Positions 44,723-53,639 of a stretch of 64,000 nt of DNA are shown piece after piece; the stretch's first letter is position 1; every line of letters starts with the position of its first letter. The notes under the pieces were generated by a model, which saw only the letters and a list, made by a program, of their open reading frames with translations, did no database searches and was not told the origin of the DNA. The DNA is from Terripilifer ovatus (GTDB lineage Bacteria > Pseudomonadota > Alphaproteobacteria > Rhizobiales > Beijerinckiaceae): assembly GCA_029222685.1 (NCBI GenBank), contig JARHVB010000029.1, positions 60,508 through 124,507 on the forward strand, written 5' to 3'. Made by a program: the position numbers and the translations under genes.

Positions 44723-45482
44723 TCTTTTCCCTCGTTTGCGTTTGATACTGGCGCATCCGAGTGCCAGAGAGCTCTGGCCCATAGCCGCCGTATTCCTGGC
44801 CGGGTGCCTGATCTTAGGCTTCGGCCTGCTCGCCGAAGAGGTTCTGGAAGGCGATACTTCCAAATTCGACATGAAGGTGCTGATGGCCCTGCGCAGCGGC
44901 GGTAATCCCGCCGACCCCATCGGCCCGGCCTGGCTGGAAGAAGCAGGTCGCGATGTGACGGCACTTGGCAGCTTTACCTTCCTCGGCTTTGTGTTCGCGG
45001 CAACGGTCGGCTATCTGTTGCTGATCCGCAAGCGCGGCCTGGCGCTACTTATGTCTGTAGCGGTGCTTGGCGGTGTCGCCATCAGCACATTTCTCAAGAT
45101 GGGCTTCGACCGGCCCCGACCGGACATTCCGCATGCCGCCCGCGTCTTCACCGCAAGTTTTCCGAGCGGACATGCCACGCTATCGACGATCGTGTTTTTG
45201 ACGCTGGGCGCCCTTCTGACGGGCGTCAACGCCGATCGGCGTGTTAAGTTTTACTTCGTCGTGCTGGCTGTGTTTCTGACCGTCATGGTCGGGCTGAGCC
45301 GCGTCTATCTGGGCGTGCACTACCCAACCGACGTGTTCGCCGGCTGGTCTGTCGGGGCGGCCTGGGCAATCCTGTGCTGGTCAGGCGCACATTGGCTCCA
45401 GCAGCGCGGCGCTCTGGAGCCGGCCGGGGCATCCTCCATTCATTCAACGAACGACCAAAATAACAAAGAGGTTAAGTCATGA
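44706..45482 (+). CDS. PAP2-family membrane phosphatase
   Basis: 258 residues with about six membrane segments and the three PAP2 motifs: KMGFDRPRP (K-x6-RP), FPSGHATLS (PSGH) and SRVYLGVHYPTDV (SR-x5-H-x3-D). These enzymes remove phosphate from lipid phosphates such as undecaprenyl pyrophosphate or phosphatidic acid at the outer face of the membrane. It is coupled to the pseudophosphatase upstream and to the next gene (ATGA overlap). Confidence 0.9.
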   Translation: MSKPNSLFPRLRLILAHPSARELWPIAAVFLAGCLILGFGLLAEEVLEGDTSKFDMKVLMALRSGGNPADPIGPAWLEEAGRDVTALGSFTFLGFVFAATVGYLLLIRKRGLALLMSVAVLGGVAISTFLKMGFDRPRPDIPHAARVFTASFPSGHATLSTIVFLTLGALLTGVNADRRVKFYFVVLAVFLTVMVGLSRVYLGVHYPTDVFAGWSVGAAWAILCWSGAHWLQQRGALEPAGASSIHSTNDQNNKEVKS

Positions 45483-46228
45483 TTTCGTGGGCAACGGCGG
45501 CGCCGGCCGTGACAGCGGCGTTTCTAGCCTCGTTGGTAGAGGCCGTGGAAGCGCTGACCATTGTGCTGGCGGTCGGCACCGTGCGCGGTTGGCGGCCGGC
45601 CTTGACCGGCACCGGCGCCGGTCTGGCCTTGCTGGTACTCCTGGTGCTGGCTCTCGGGCCGCTGCTTGACCGGGTGCCGCTGCACGCGCTGCAACTGGTC
45701 ATCGGCATATTGCTGCTGCTGTTCGGCCTGCGCTGGTTGCGCAAAGCGATCCTGCGCTCGGCCGGCATCATCGCGCTGCATGACGAAACCAAGGCGTTCG
45801 CCAAGGAAGAGGCCAGCCTGCGGGCGGCCGAAGGCCAACATGCAACGCAACTCGACTGGATTGCCGGCATCACCGCGTTCAAGGCAGTGGTACTGGAAGG
45901 GCTAGAAGTGGTGTTCATCGTCATCGCGGTGGGCGCGGGTAGGGGGCTGCTGGTTCCCGCTGCCATGGGCGCGGTGGCCGCCTGCCTGGTCGTGCTGCTG
46001 CTGGGGATCATCATCCACCGGCCGCTCGCCCGCGTGCCCGAAAACCTGCTCAAGTTTGGGGTCGGCATCATGCTGTCGGCGTTCGGCGTGTTCTGGACCG
46101 GCGAGGGGCTCGGCGTTGACTGGCCGGGGCAGGATCTTGCCATCGTGGCGTTTGTCGCGGTGTTCCTGCTGGTCGGCCTGGCGACGGTCAAATTGTCGGT
46201 GCATAAGGCTGCTGAGGTCACGCCATGA
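45479..46228 (+). CDS. COG4280 membrane protein with paired Glu motifs
   Basis: 249 residues, six or seven membrane segments arranged as two related halves. Each half has an acidic motif in a helix: FLASLVEAVEALTIVLAVG and FKAVVLEGLEVVFIVIAVG. The ExxE arrangement recalls the REGLE motif of FTR1 iron permeases and the ExGD motifs of GDT1/TMEM165 cation exchangers. A cation transport role is inferred. The stop overlaps the next ATG. Confidence 0.75.
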   Translation: MISWATAAPAVTAAFLASLVEAVEALTIVLAVGTVRGWRPALTGTGAGLALLVLLVLALGPLLDRVPLHALQLVIGILLLLFGLRWLRKAILRSAGIIALHDETKAFAKEEASLRAAEGQHATQLDWIAGITAFKAVVLEGLEVVFIVIAVGAGRGLLVPAAMGAVAACLVVLLLGIIIHRPLARVPENLLKFGVGIMLSAFGVFWTGEGLGVDWPGQDLAIVAFVAVFLLVGLATVKLSVHKAAEVTP

Positions 46229-46428
46229 ACGTCGTTTCCCTCATTTTGCGCGAGCTGTTCGGCCTGTTCGTCGACGACGAATTCCTGGCGCTGGCGGTGC
46301 TGGCGGTAGTCGCCATCTGCGGGCTGCTTGTCTGGCTCGCCGCGCCGCAGCTCCTGGTCGGCGGCCTGCTGCTGGCCGGATGTGTTGCCGTGGTCATGTC
46401 CAGCGCGCTGAAAGCCAGCCGGAAATGA
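46225..46428 (+). CDS. Tiny two-segment membrane protein coupled to COG4280 gene
   Basis: 67 residues with two hydrophobic helices (DEFLALAVLAVVAICGLLVW; LLVGGLLLAGCVAVVMSS). Overlaps both neighbours by 4 bp (ATGA), so it is a deliberate part of the operon. It may be a subunit of the upstream membrane protein. Confidence 0.75.
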   Translation: MNVVSLILRELFGLFVDDEFLALAVLAVVAICGLLVWLAAPQLLVGGLLLAGCVAVVMSSALKASRK

Positions 46429-47021
46429 CCTCGCCGTCCACGGACGCGGCCCTGCGCCACATCGTCCTCATCGTCGCGCTGCTCAATCTCGGCTATTTCG
46501 GCATCGAGTTTGCCGTGGCGCTCGCCATCGGCTCGGTGTCGCTGTTCGCCGACAGCGTCGACTTTCTGGAAGATGCCTCGGTGAACCTCCTTATTCTGCT
46601 GGCGCTGGGCTGGTCGATGCGCGCCCGCGCGCAGGTCGGCATGGCGCTGGCACTCATCCTGCTGGTGCCGGGCCTTGCCACCCTCTGGACCGCATGGGAA
46701 AAGTTCAACGCGCCGGTGCCGCCGCAAGCCCTTGCCCCCACATTGACGGGGTTGGGCGCCCTGGTGGTCAACCTGTCCTGCGCCTACATGCTCGCCGCCT
46801 ACCGCCACCACAGCGGCAGCCTGACCAAGGCAACCTTCCTGTCGGCGCGCAATGACGCGTTCGCCAACGTCGCCATTATCGCGGCGGGGTTGGTCACGGC
46901 ATTCTTCTGGCGGACGGCCTGGCCGGATCTGCTGGTGGGGCTGGGGATTGCGGCGATGAACGCGGACGCGGCGCGGGAGGTCTGGACGGCGGCACGGGAA
47001 GAGCATCAGGCCAGTGCTTAG
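46425..47021 (+). CDS. CDF-like membrane protein with altered metal sites and no cytoplasmic domain
   Basis: 198 residues covering only the membrane domain of the cation diffusion facilitator family (SVSLFADSVDFLEDASVNLL; FLSARNDAFANVAIIAAGLV). In ordinary CDF exporters the second helix has HxxxD or DxxxD and the fifth has HxxxD. Here the second helix reads ADSVDFLED (Asp in place of His) and the fifth reads NDAFAN, losing that pair. The C-terminal metal-binding domain is missing. A changed or lost substrate is likely. Confidence 0.75.
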   Translation: MTSPSTDAALRHIVLIVALLNLGYFGIEFAVALAIGSVSLFADSVDFLEDASVNLLILLALGWSMRARAQVGMALALILLVPGLATLWTAWEKFNAPVPPQALAPTLTGLGALVVNLSCAYMLAAYRHHSGSLTKATFLSARNDAFANVAIIAAGLVTAFFWRTAWPDLLVGLGIAAMNADAAREVWTAAREEHQASA

Positions 47022-47027
47022 GCGGCC

Positions 47028-48287
47028 ATGGTGATGTCGCAGACGCATATCCTGACGTGGATCATCGCGGCGGTCGCTACCGCTGGCGTCATCCTGCGCC
47101 CGTTCCATTGGCCGGAGTTCATCTGGGCCATCGCCGGCGCCGTGCTTCTCGTAGCTTTCGGCCTGCTCGCGCCGACCGACGCGCTGGCTGGTGTGGGGAA
47201 GGGCGCCGATGTCTACCTGTTCCTCATCGGCATGATGCTGCTTGCCGAGGTCGCGCGCCAGGAGCACCTGTTTGACTGGCTAGCCGCCGTCGCCACGCGC
47301 CGGGCGAAGGGCTCCGCCACCAAACTGTTCCTGCTGGTCTACGCGGTCGGCACGGTGGTCACGGTGTTCCTCTCCAACGACGCCACCGCCGTGGTGCTGA
47401 CCCCCGCCGTCGCCGCCGCCGTTACGACCGCCAAGGCCGACCAGCCGCTGCCCTATCTCTTGATCTGCGCGTTCATCGCCAACGCGGCGTCCTTCGTGCT
47501 GCCGATCTCCAACCCCGCCAACCTCGTCATCTACGGCAACCACATGCCGCCCTTGCTGGAATGGCTGCCGCGTTACGGGCTGGCCTCGGTGGTGTCGATC
47601 GTCGTCACCTATGCCGTGCTCTACTGGACCCAGCGCCAAGCGCTTACTCAGAAAATCACCGGCGACGTCTCGGTCCCGAAACTCTCCGGCGCCGGAAAGA
47701 CGGCGGCGATCGGCATCGCCGCCACGGCCGTCGTGCTACTCGTCGCCTCGGCGTTCGGCGTCCAGCTCGGCCTTCCCACTGCCGCTGCCGGCATTGTCAC
47801 GGTTGTGGTGGTCCTGGTCCGCGAACGCAAAGCCCCTTGGGATACGGTGAAAGGCGTTTCGTGGGGCGTCCTGCCGCTGGTCGCCGGCCTGTTCGTGCTG
47901 GTCGAGGCCCTCGACAAGACCGGTCTTGTCGGCCTGGTCAGCGGCGAGTTGCAGCAAGGCGCCGAACGGGCGGCCGGGTGGACGGCATGGGCCGCCGGCG
48001 TGGCGGTCGCGCTCGGCTGCAACCTGATGAACAATTTGCCGGCTGGGCTGATTGCTGGTCACGCGGTGCAGGCCGCCCATGTGCCGGACCAGGTCGTCCG
48101 CGCCGTGCTGATCGGTGTTGATCTCGGGCCCAACCTGTCGGTTACCGGCTCGCTGGCCACGATCCTGTGGCTCACCGCGCTCCGCCGCGAAGGCCTCACG
48201 GTCGGCGGCTGGACGTTCCTGAGGCTCGGCGTTCTGGTCATGCCGCCCGCCTTGCTTGCCGCAATTGCGGTAACGTGGATAATCTGA
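47028..48287 (+). CDS. ArsB/NhaD-superfamily anion pump (arsenic transporter-like)
   Basis: 419 residues, about ten to twelve membrane segments. Family marks: VGKGADVYLFLIGMMLLAEV, TVVTVFLSNDATAVVLTPAV, FVLPISNPANLVIYGN, LGCNLMNNLPAGLIAG and LIGVDLGPNLSVTGSLATIL. The pattern is that of ArsB (arsenite/antimonite export), but no arsenic regulator or reductase is nearby, so the substrate is uncertain. It starts 6 bp after the CDF-like gene and closes the coupled cluster. Confidence 0.85.
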   Translation: MVMSQTHILTWIIAAVATAGVILRPFHWPEFIWAIAGAVLLVAFGLLAPTDALAGVGKGADVYLFLIGMMLLAEVARQEHLFDWLAAVATRRAKGSATKLFLLVYAVGTVVTVFLSNDATAVVLTPAVAAAVTTAKADQPLPYLLICAFIANAASFVLPISNPANLVIYGNHMPPLLEWLPRYGLASVVSIVVTYAVLYWTQRQALTQKITGDVSVPKLSGAGKTAAIGIAATAVVLLVASAFGVQLGLPTAAAGIVTVVVVLVRERKAPWDTVKGVSWGVLPLVAGLFVLVEALDKTGLVGLVSGELQQGAERAAGWTAWAAGVAVALGCNLMNNLPAGLIAGHAVQAAHVPDQVVRAVLIGVDLGPNLSVTGSLATILWLTALRREGLTVGGWTFLRLGVLVMPPALLAAIAVTWII

Positions 48288-48325
48288 ATTGGGAAGGGGT
48301 GCCTCGGTCTTGGGTCTATATAGAC

Positions 48326-49363
48326 CTATGTGACCAGCACCACACACCGGTCCGGTGGCAGCGCAAAGGCAAGCGAGGCCCCAACCGGTGGCGCTTCGGG
48401 CCAGTCGAGCCGCACGCGCTGCGGCCCCAGATCGACCGCCAGTCGCCAGCATCGGCCTTGGAAGGCGCTCGATAGAACCTTATCTTGCAGGCGGTTGTCG
48501 GGATAGGCGTCGGGTGGGCGCGCGTCCTCGGGCCGAATGACCAGCATGCCGTCGCGCCAACGGGCGCCCGGCGTCCGCACTGCTTCGGCATCGCTGTCGG
48601 CGATCTTGAAGCGTTCGTCACGGACCTGTCCGCGAACGATCGAAAAGCCGCCGATGAAGCTGGCCACGAAGGAATCGGCCGGGCTTCGTAGATGGCGCGT
48701 TGTGTGTCGAACTGGACGATCTCGCCCGCCCGCATGATGGCGATGCGGTCGGAGACAGCCATCGCCTCCGCCTCGTCGTGCGTAACATAGACAACGGTGA
48801 TGGCTTCGCGGCGCACCAGCTCCATCATCTCGATGCGCATGTCCTCGCGCAGCGCCGCGTCGAGGTTGCTCAGCGGCTCGTCGAACAGCATCAGCGGCCG
48901 GGCGGCAAGGCAACGCGCGATGGCGACGCGCTGCTGCTGTCCGCCGGACAATTCCGTGGGATAGCGATCCCGGTAGGGGGCAAGACGGGTGACATCGAGC
49001 GCATGATTCAGCCGCTGGGTTATGTCATGATCCGAAAGCCGCTGTGCCTTGAGCCCGAAGGCCAGATTGTTGGCGACCGTCATGTGCGGCCACAGCGCAT
49101 AATCTTGGAAGACCATGCCGATCCGTCGCCTTTCAGCTGGTATGACCGACTTCTCGCTCCACTCGACACGTCCGTCCAACGTGATCAGTCCCTTTTCGGG
49201 CTCGACCAGTCCGGCAATGATGCGCAGAAGCGTGGTCTTGCCGGACCCGCTGGCGCCGAGAAGGGACACCACTTCGCCGGCCGCGATCTTGAGATCGAGG
49301 TTGTTTAGAACGGCGGCCGCCGAGCGACTTGCAAATGCCGGCGCAATGCAGGGAAGCGGTCAT
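48326..49363 (-). pseudogene. FbpC-like iron ABC transporter ATPase with two frameshifts
   Basis: The reconstructed protein has Walker A (LLGASGSGKTTLL), the signature LSGGQQQRVAIARCLA, Walker B (PLMLFDEPLSNLD), the switch His (VTHDEAEAMAV) and a C-terminal regulatory domain (FIGGFSIVRGQV; GMLVIRPEDAR). The frame shifts once after ICKSLGGRR (about 49306-49316) and again after RAIYEA (about 48679-48683), and the tail is in the third frame. The ATG overlaps the permease stop. Not functional as read. Confidence 0.75.
48414..48479 (+). repeat. 66-bp direct repeat, right copy
   Basis: Matches 42986-43051 with one mismatch, same orientation. It is part of the ABC ATPase coding region. Confidence 0.8.
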
Positions 49364-50298
49364 CACAAGGTTCCCGCTCTGACGATCTGACTGCGACCGG
49401 TATCGACATGCCCGGCACTTCTGCGCGGTTTGACGAACCGCTGAAGCGGGTACCAGACCAGGACCCCGCCGATACCGGCGGCCGCCATGGCGACCAGCGC
49501 GATGGCGGATGCCAGTCCGTCCCGGTCGTGGCTGAACAGTTTCAGGATGAGGGTTGGCGCCGGCGGTCCGCTCTGGGGAATGAGCATCTGCGAGATCGGT
49601 AGTTCGAACAGGGTACAGATGAACGTCAACAGGAAGGCTGTCACCACGCTCAGCAGCACCAGCGGCAAGGTGATCGCTAGCAATTGCCGGATTGTCCCGA
49701 CGCCGTGCAAGCGTGCCGCATCCGTCAGGCTCGGCGCCAGCTGGCCGATGGCCGAAAGGATTACCACCAGGCAATAGGGAAGGGCTGCCGCGACATAGCC
49801 CATGATCAGCAGCGAGCCATCGCCATAACGCGGAAACGGCCAGTCACGGAAACCCGGCAGGCGATTCCAGACGGGGATGTAGCCGAAGCCGAGCACGATG
49901 CCCGGTATCGCCACAGCGCCCAACGACAGGCCGACGACTGCGGTGCGCAGGACCGGGCTCGCACGGTCGAGCTGTGCCGACAACAGCAGGGCAAGCGCGC
50001 TGGCGATGACCGCCGTTAACCCGGCATAGAAGAGGCTGCGCAGCAGACCGTCATTGGCCGCGGTGTTCGGGCTAAGCGCGGCCACCACATTGACCGTGGT
50101 GACATTGCTCCAGATCAGCCCATGGCCAAGCGCTTGCGTGAGCGCCCCCGCTGCGATCGCGGCGAGCGGCAGGGCGAGCGCCAGGAAGGCAATGGCAAGC
50201 GCCGCCCCCATGGCGAGCCAGCGCCATATGCCGAGATTGTAGAGCCGGGCCGGCCTGGCGCGGCCCGAAATCAGGCGCGGGTCGGCGCGGCGCGCCAT
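49363..50298 (-). pseudogene. C-terminal half of an FbpB-like ABC permease
   Basis: About 311 residues with six membrane segments and the permease EAA-type loop (LTDAARLHGVGTIRQLLAIT). FbpB-type permeases have two such halves (about 550 residues); only the second half is present. Its upstream end is joined at about 50298-50310 to a truncated oxidoreductase gene. No periplasmic binding protein is nearby. The importer is therefore incomplete. Confidence 0.75.
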
Positions 50299-51892
50299 GC
50301 AGAACACTCACAGGCGCTCCGTTCATCTCGTAGGCAAGGATTGTCAATTCGTGGCGCATGTTCTCGATGCTATGGACGTCATAGTAGCGGCCGCCGTCAG
50401 CCCCGTCAGCCAGGGAATAGAACACCGCGTAACGCGCCTGCGTCATCGGCTTCACCAGATCGAGAATGTCGCGCACGGGAACGCCGCCCCATTCGGCGAC
50501 GCCGGACCAACCTTGGATGCAGAAATGCGTCGTAATCTGCTCCTGCTTCGCCATCGCCTTGAGGTCGGCCAGCGAGAAGTCCCGCGGTATCTCGACAAGA
50601 CCATCGACCCTAAGCTGGTAGTCGGCAAAGTTGCCCGCCAAGAGATCATCGTACTCCCGGGAGTTCGGCATCGTGCCATTGGGCCAGAAATACGGAGAGA
50701 TGTCCTTCTTGGCCAGCTGCGAGCGCGGGTCCCAGCCTTCCGCCAGCTCCATGAGCCAGCCAACCATGAACGCACCGGTGCGCTGTACGTGGCGCGCGTA
50801 GCGAATGGTGAGGGGTGAGGCGACGAGCCAGGCCGTAACCATGACAGCCATTGCGAGGAGGAACAACGGCAACCCGGTCCAGGAGGCGTCGTTGACGCCG
50901 CCAAACATGTGATTGGTGTTCTGCCGGATGCCGGTGACGAACACCATGGCGCCATGCGTCATGATGAAGCCGACGAACCAGGCGAACGAGATGAAGTGAA
51001 CCGACCGCATCGCCTGCCGGTTGAACAGCCGGCCAAACCATCCGAGCGCATTGGAGATCGCCGGGCTTTGCATCAGGCCGGTAAAGACCGAGACGGGCGC
51101 CGCGATGAACACCGTGATGAAGTAGCTAAGCTGCTGGAGGCCGTTGTAGCGGGTCCAGCCTTCATCGACGGGGAAGTTCAGGGAGGCGTATTGGATCGCC
51201 GTCGAGAGCGCTGCCGGAAACACCTCCCAAGTCAGCGGCACCAGCCGGCGCCATTGGTCCGTGGAGAACAGCAGCGCGTAAAACGCAATGCCGTTGAGCA
51301 GCCACAACAGGTTGACCGAGAAGTGCCACCAGCGCGACAGGCCAAGTGTATGGCGCAGGCCGGGAATGCCGAGCCATGTGGGCAGCGTGACAGAATCATC
51401 TTTGGCGGTCCAAATGCGGTCCTTCGGAACCGGCACCTGAAACCGGAACCAATCGCTCCCCGGCGTACAGTCGCGGCTCCAGTAGAGCCGCGGATGATCG
51501 GCTAGGATCTGCAGGCCGGACCGCATGATGAACAGCATGAAAAACATATTGAGGAAATGCTGCAGTTGCAGCCACCACGGAAAGCCCGAGTCGACCGATG
51601 GCGCTGATTGCGCGATGCCCGGATGGGTTTGGATGAAGGCAGCTATGCTTGGTAACTCGCGCAAGCTTTGCGCCAGGGCGATCAGGCAGAGCAGCGCCGC
51701 GGCTCCGATCGGCAGGGTCCATAGCGTATTGAACCAGCGGCTCCGAATCCGGATACGTGGAAATATTCCCCGTTGCGGCGGCATCCAGTGATTGAGACGG
51801 ATGCGGTCGTCCGCCTCACTGAGACTGGCACGGAGCGGCTCAGGCGAGGGAGGCTGGGAAGTTGGGGGCATCGGGCGACCGCTTTCTGTCAT
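50072..51892 (-). pseudogene. Cytochrome b/molybdopterin oxidoreductase fusion, 3' end replaced by ABC sequence
   Basis: The N-terminal about 370 residues form a cytochrome b561/formate-dehydrogenase-like membrane domain (WWLQLQHFLNMFFMLFIMRS; WWHFSVNLLWLLNGIAFYAL; VHFISFAWFVGFIMTHGAMV). They are followed by a sulfite-oxidase/YedY-type Mo-cofactor domain (YQLRVDGLVEIPRDFSLADL; THFCIQGWSGVAEWGGVP with the Mo-ligand Cys; YDVHSIENMRHELTILAYEM). At MNGAPVSV (about 50310) homology stops and the frame runs on for about 75 codons antiphase through the ABC permease. The domain's end is missing, so activity is doubtful. Confidence 0.75.
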
Positions 51893-51912
51893 CGATCGCG
51901 CCTGGCAATGTG

Positions 51913-52128
51913 TCAGCCGCGAGGCCTAGTGAGCGCCGAACCCTTGTGAAAGGCAATATGCTCGGTCTTGCTGCTTTTGATCTCGTATTGCGGCGCTTCC
52001 GCGCTTGCATGGTGCGTATAGCCGTTAACATCGAAATTGTGCGTATGGACGCGAACGATCGTGCCGCTGACGCGACCGGCCTCGGAATTCCAACTCACAC
52101 GATCGCCGATCTTTAACTTGTCTTTCAT
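51913..52128 (-). CDS. DUF2945 (hypervirulence-associated TUDOR-like) protein
   Basis: 71 residues from ATG 52128 (another ATG at 52134). A single beta-barrel domain: LKIGDRVSWNSEAGRVSGTI, FDVNGYTHHASAEAPQYEIK, SSKTEHIAFHKGSALTR. The family is widespread in alphaproteobacteria; the domain is TUDOR-like and its role is unknown. The open frame extends upstream to 52278 without homology, so that start is rejected. Confidence 0.85.
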   Translation of the reverse strand: MKDKLKIGDRVSWNSEAGRVSGTIVRVHTHNFDVNGYTHHASAEAPQYEIKSSKTEHIAFHKGSALTRPRG

Positions 52129-52229
52129 GAGCATTTCCGCGCAGCGCGGTGCGCTTCCGGTCGTCGAGGTGGCACAAACAGGGCTTTTCGAGCGTATCAT
52201 GCGCCTGGAATGTTTGGTACAATAGTGCA

Positions 52230-52804
52230 GTGGCACCTTTTGTTCCGTCGGAGCCAACACGAACACTTTCTTCACCATAGGTCATTCCACTAGAACGATC
52301 GTCGAATTCGCCGATCTGCTCAAGGAATCGCGCGTCGATCTCGTCGTCGACGTGAGATCAATGCCGCGGTCGCGCACCAATCCGCAATTCAACGGTGAAA
52401 GCCTCCCTGAAGCGCTGGCGGCGTGGCAGATCAGCTATGAGCATATCGTGGAACTTGGCGGCCTCCGCGGCAAGGCGCGCGGCGCCGAACCGTCGCCGAA
52501 CGCTTATTGGCGCGTGCGCGGCTTTCGGAACTATGCGGATTATGCTCTGACGAAGCCCTTCTCCACAGGCCTTGCGCGACTGCGAGAGATTGGTGGCCAG
52601 AACCGGTGCGCGATCATGTGCGCCGAGGCCGTCTGGCGGCGCTGCCATCGGCGCATCATCGCCGATTACCTGCTTAGCCAGGGCAAACGTGTGATGCACA
52701 TCCTTGGACCAGCGCAAATCGACGAGGCAAGCCTGACGCCTGGAGCCATCGTATGCGGCGACGGCAGGATCATCTATCCAGCCGAGAGTCCGCGTTTGGA
52801 ATAA
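52230..52804 (+). CDS. DUF488 family protein, start unclear
   Basis: Core from about 52268: FFTIGHSTRTIVEFADLLKE, VDLVVDVRSMPRSRTNPQFN, EHIVELGGLRGKARG and CAIMCAEAVWRRCHRRIIAD, the DUF488 pattern with conserved Cys near the C-terminus. The family motif TIGHSTR lies upstream of the first start codon in this frame (GTG 52352). A GTG at 52230 in another frame would join it by a one-base gain near 52269. So either a frameshift or a non-standard start exists. Function is unknown. Confidence 0.65.
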
Positions 52805-52825
52805 TGCGATCATCGCCGCTTTTGC

Positions 52826-53212
52826 TCAACCGCCAAACGCGATGTGCAGGATGGCGATGACTCCAACCACCGCGAGACCGTAGCAGCAAAGCTGAATCGC
52901 GATCACCGCCGCAAATCTGGCGCCCGAGTGAACATAATCTTCGATCACCACCTGCAGGCCGAGCGCGGTGTGATGAAAGAGAGCGATCAGCAACAGGATC
53001 ATTCCGACTGAGGCGAACGGTGTGCTCAGCCAGGAGACGAAGGCCGTGTAATCGCTGCCGGCACGGGCGATGATCGACGCCACGAACCACACCGTCAATG
53101 GTACGAGCGCGATCGCCGTTACCCTTTCGGCCAACCAGTGTCGCGAGCCACGTTTGGCTGAGCCAAGACCGAGGGCGCGTGCCAGGGGTGAGCGGAAGGA
53201 TTGGCGGTTCAT
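52826..53212 (-). CDS. sdhD: Succinate dehydrogenase membrane anchor subunit SdhD
   Basis: 128 residues, three membrane segments (WLAERVTAIALVPLTVWFVA; FASVGMILLLIALFHHTALG; FAAVIAIQLCCYGLAVVGVI) and the conserved HHTALGLQVVIEDYVH, whose His and Asp-Tyr serve haem and quinone. It anchors the SDH complex in the inner membrane. The ATG overlaps the sdhC stop (TGATG). Confidence 0.88.
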   Translation of the reverse strand: MNRQSFRSPLARALGLGSAKRGSRHWLAERVTAIALVPLTVWFVASIIARAGSDYTAFVSWLSTPFASVGMILLLIALFHHTALGLQVVIEDYVHSGARFAAVIAIQLCCYGLAVVGVIAILHIAFGG

Positions 53213-53637
53213 CAGCGCGACCCGGCGACAAATAGGCCAGCGGCCCAGGCCGTCGCGGTAAGCACCGCGCTCGCTGCTACCACAGACCAGCCCGAGATAT
53301 AGATCGACCGAAGTTCGAAGCCGTGGACCGTGTCCCAGACGAGGTGGCGGATGCCGCCGCACAGATGCAGGAAGAAGGAGAAGGTGACGCCGAACAGCAC
53401 GACCTGGCCGGCCCACGACACGAGCGCACGTTGAATGACAGCGTAAGGTTCAGGTCCGGCCGCCGCCGCACTTATCCAGATCACCAAGCCAATCGCGGCT
53501 AGGCTCAATAGCACACCAGTGGCGCGGTTTGCGATCGACAGGACCGATGTGAGCTGCGGCCGATAGATCTGGATATTGGGCGAGAGCGGCCGGGGTCGCG
53601 GGGCTTTCTTTCCAAGAGGGGGCGGCTTTGCGTCCAT
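53212..53637 (-). CDS. sdhC: Succinate dehydrogenase cytochrome b556 subunit SdhC
   Basis: 141 residues with the family start RPLSPNIQIYRPQLTSVLSI (SP-x-LQIYR motif) and the haem ligand region FFLHLCGGIRHLVWDTVHG. Three membrane segments. It accepts electrons from SdhB and reduces quinone with SdhD. It follows sdhB by 2 bp on the same strand. Confidence 0.9.
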   Translation of the reverse strand: MDAKPPPLGKKAPRPRPLSPNIQIYRPQLTSVLSIANRATGVLLSLAAIGLVIWISAAAAGPEPYAVIQRALVSWAGQVVLFGVTFSFFLHLCGGIRHLVWDTVHGFELRSIYISGWSVVAASAVLTATAWAAGLFVAGSR

Positions 53638-53639
53638 AA

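Noticed and set aside
46218..47267. 349-codon minus-strand frame across the small membrane protein and CDF-like genes
   Set aside because: It crosses three coupled genes on the other strand and is His/Arg/Gln-rich in the way antisense frames of Ala/Leu-rich membrane genes are.
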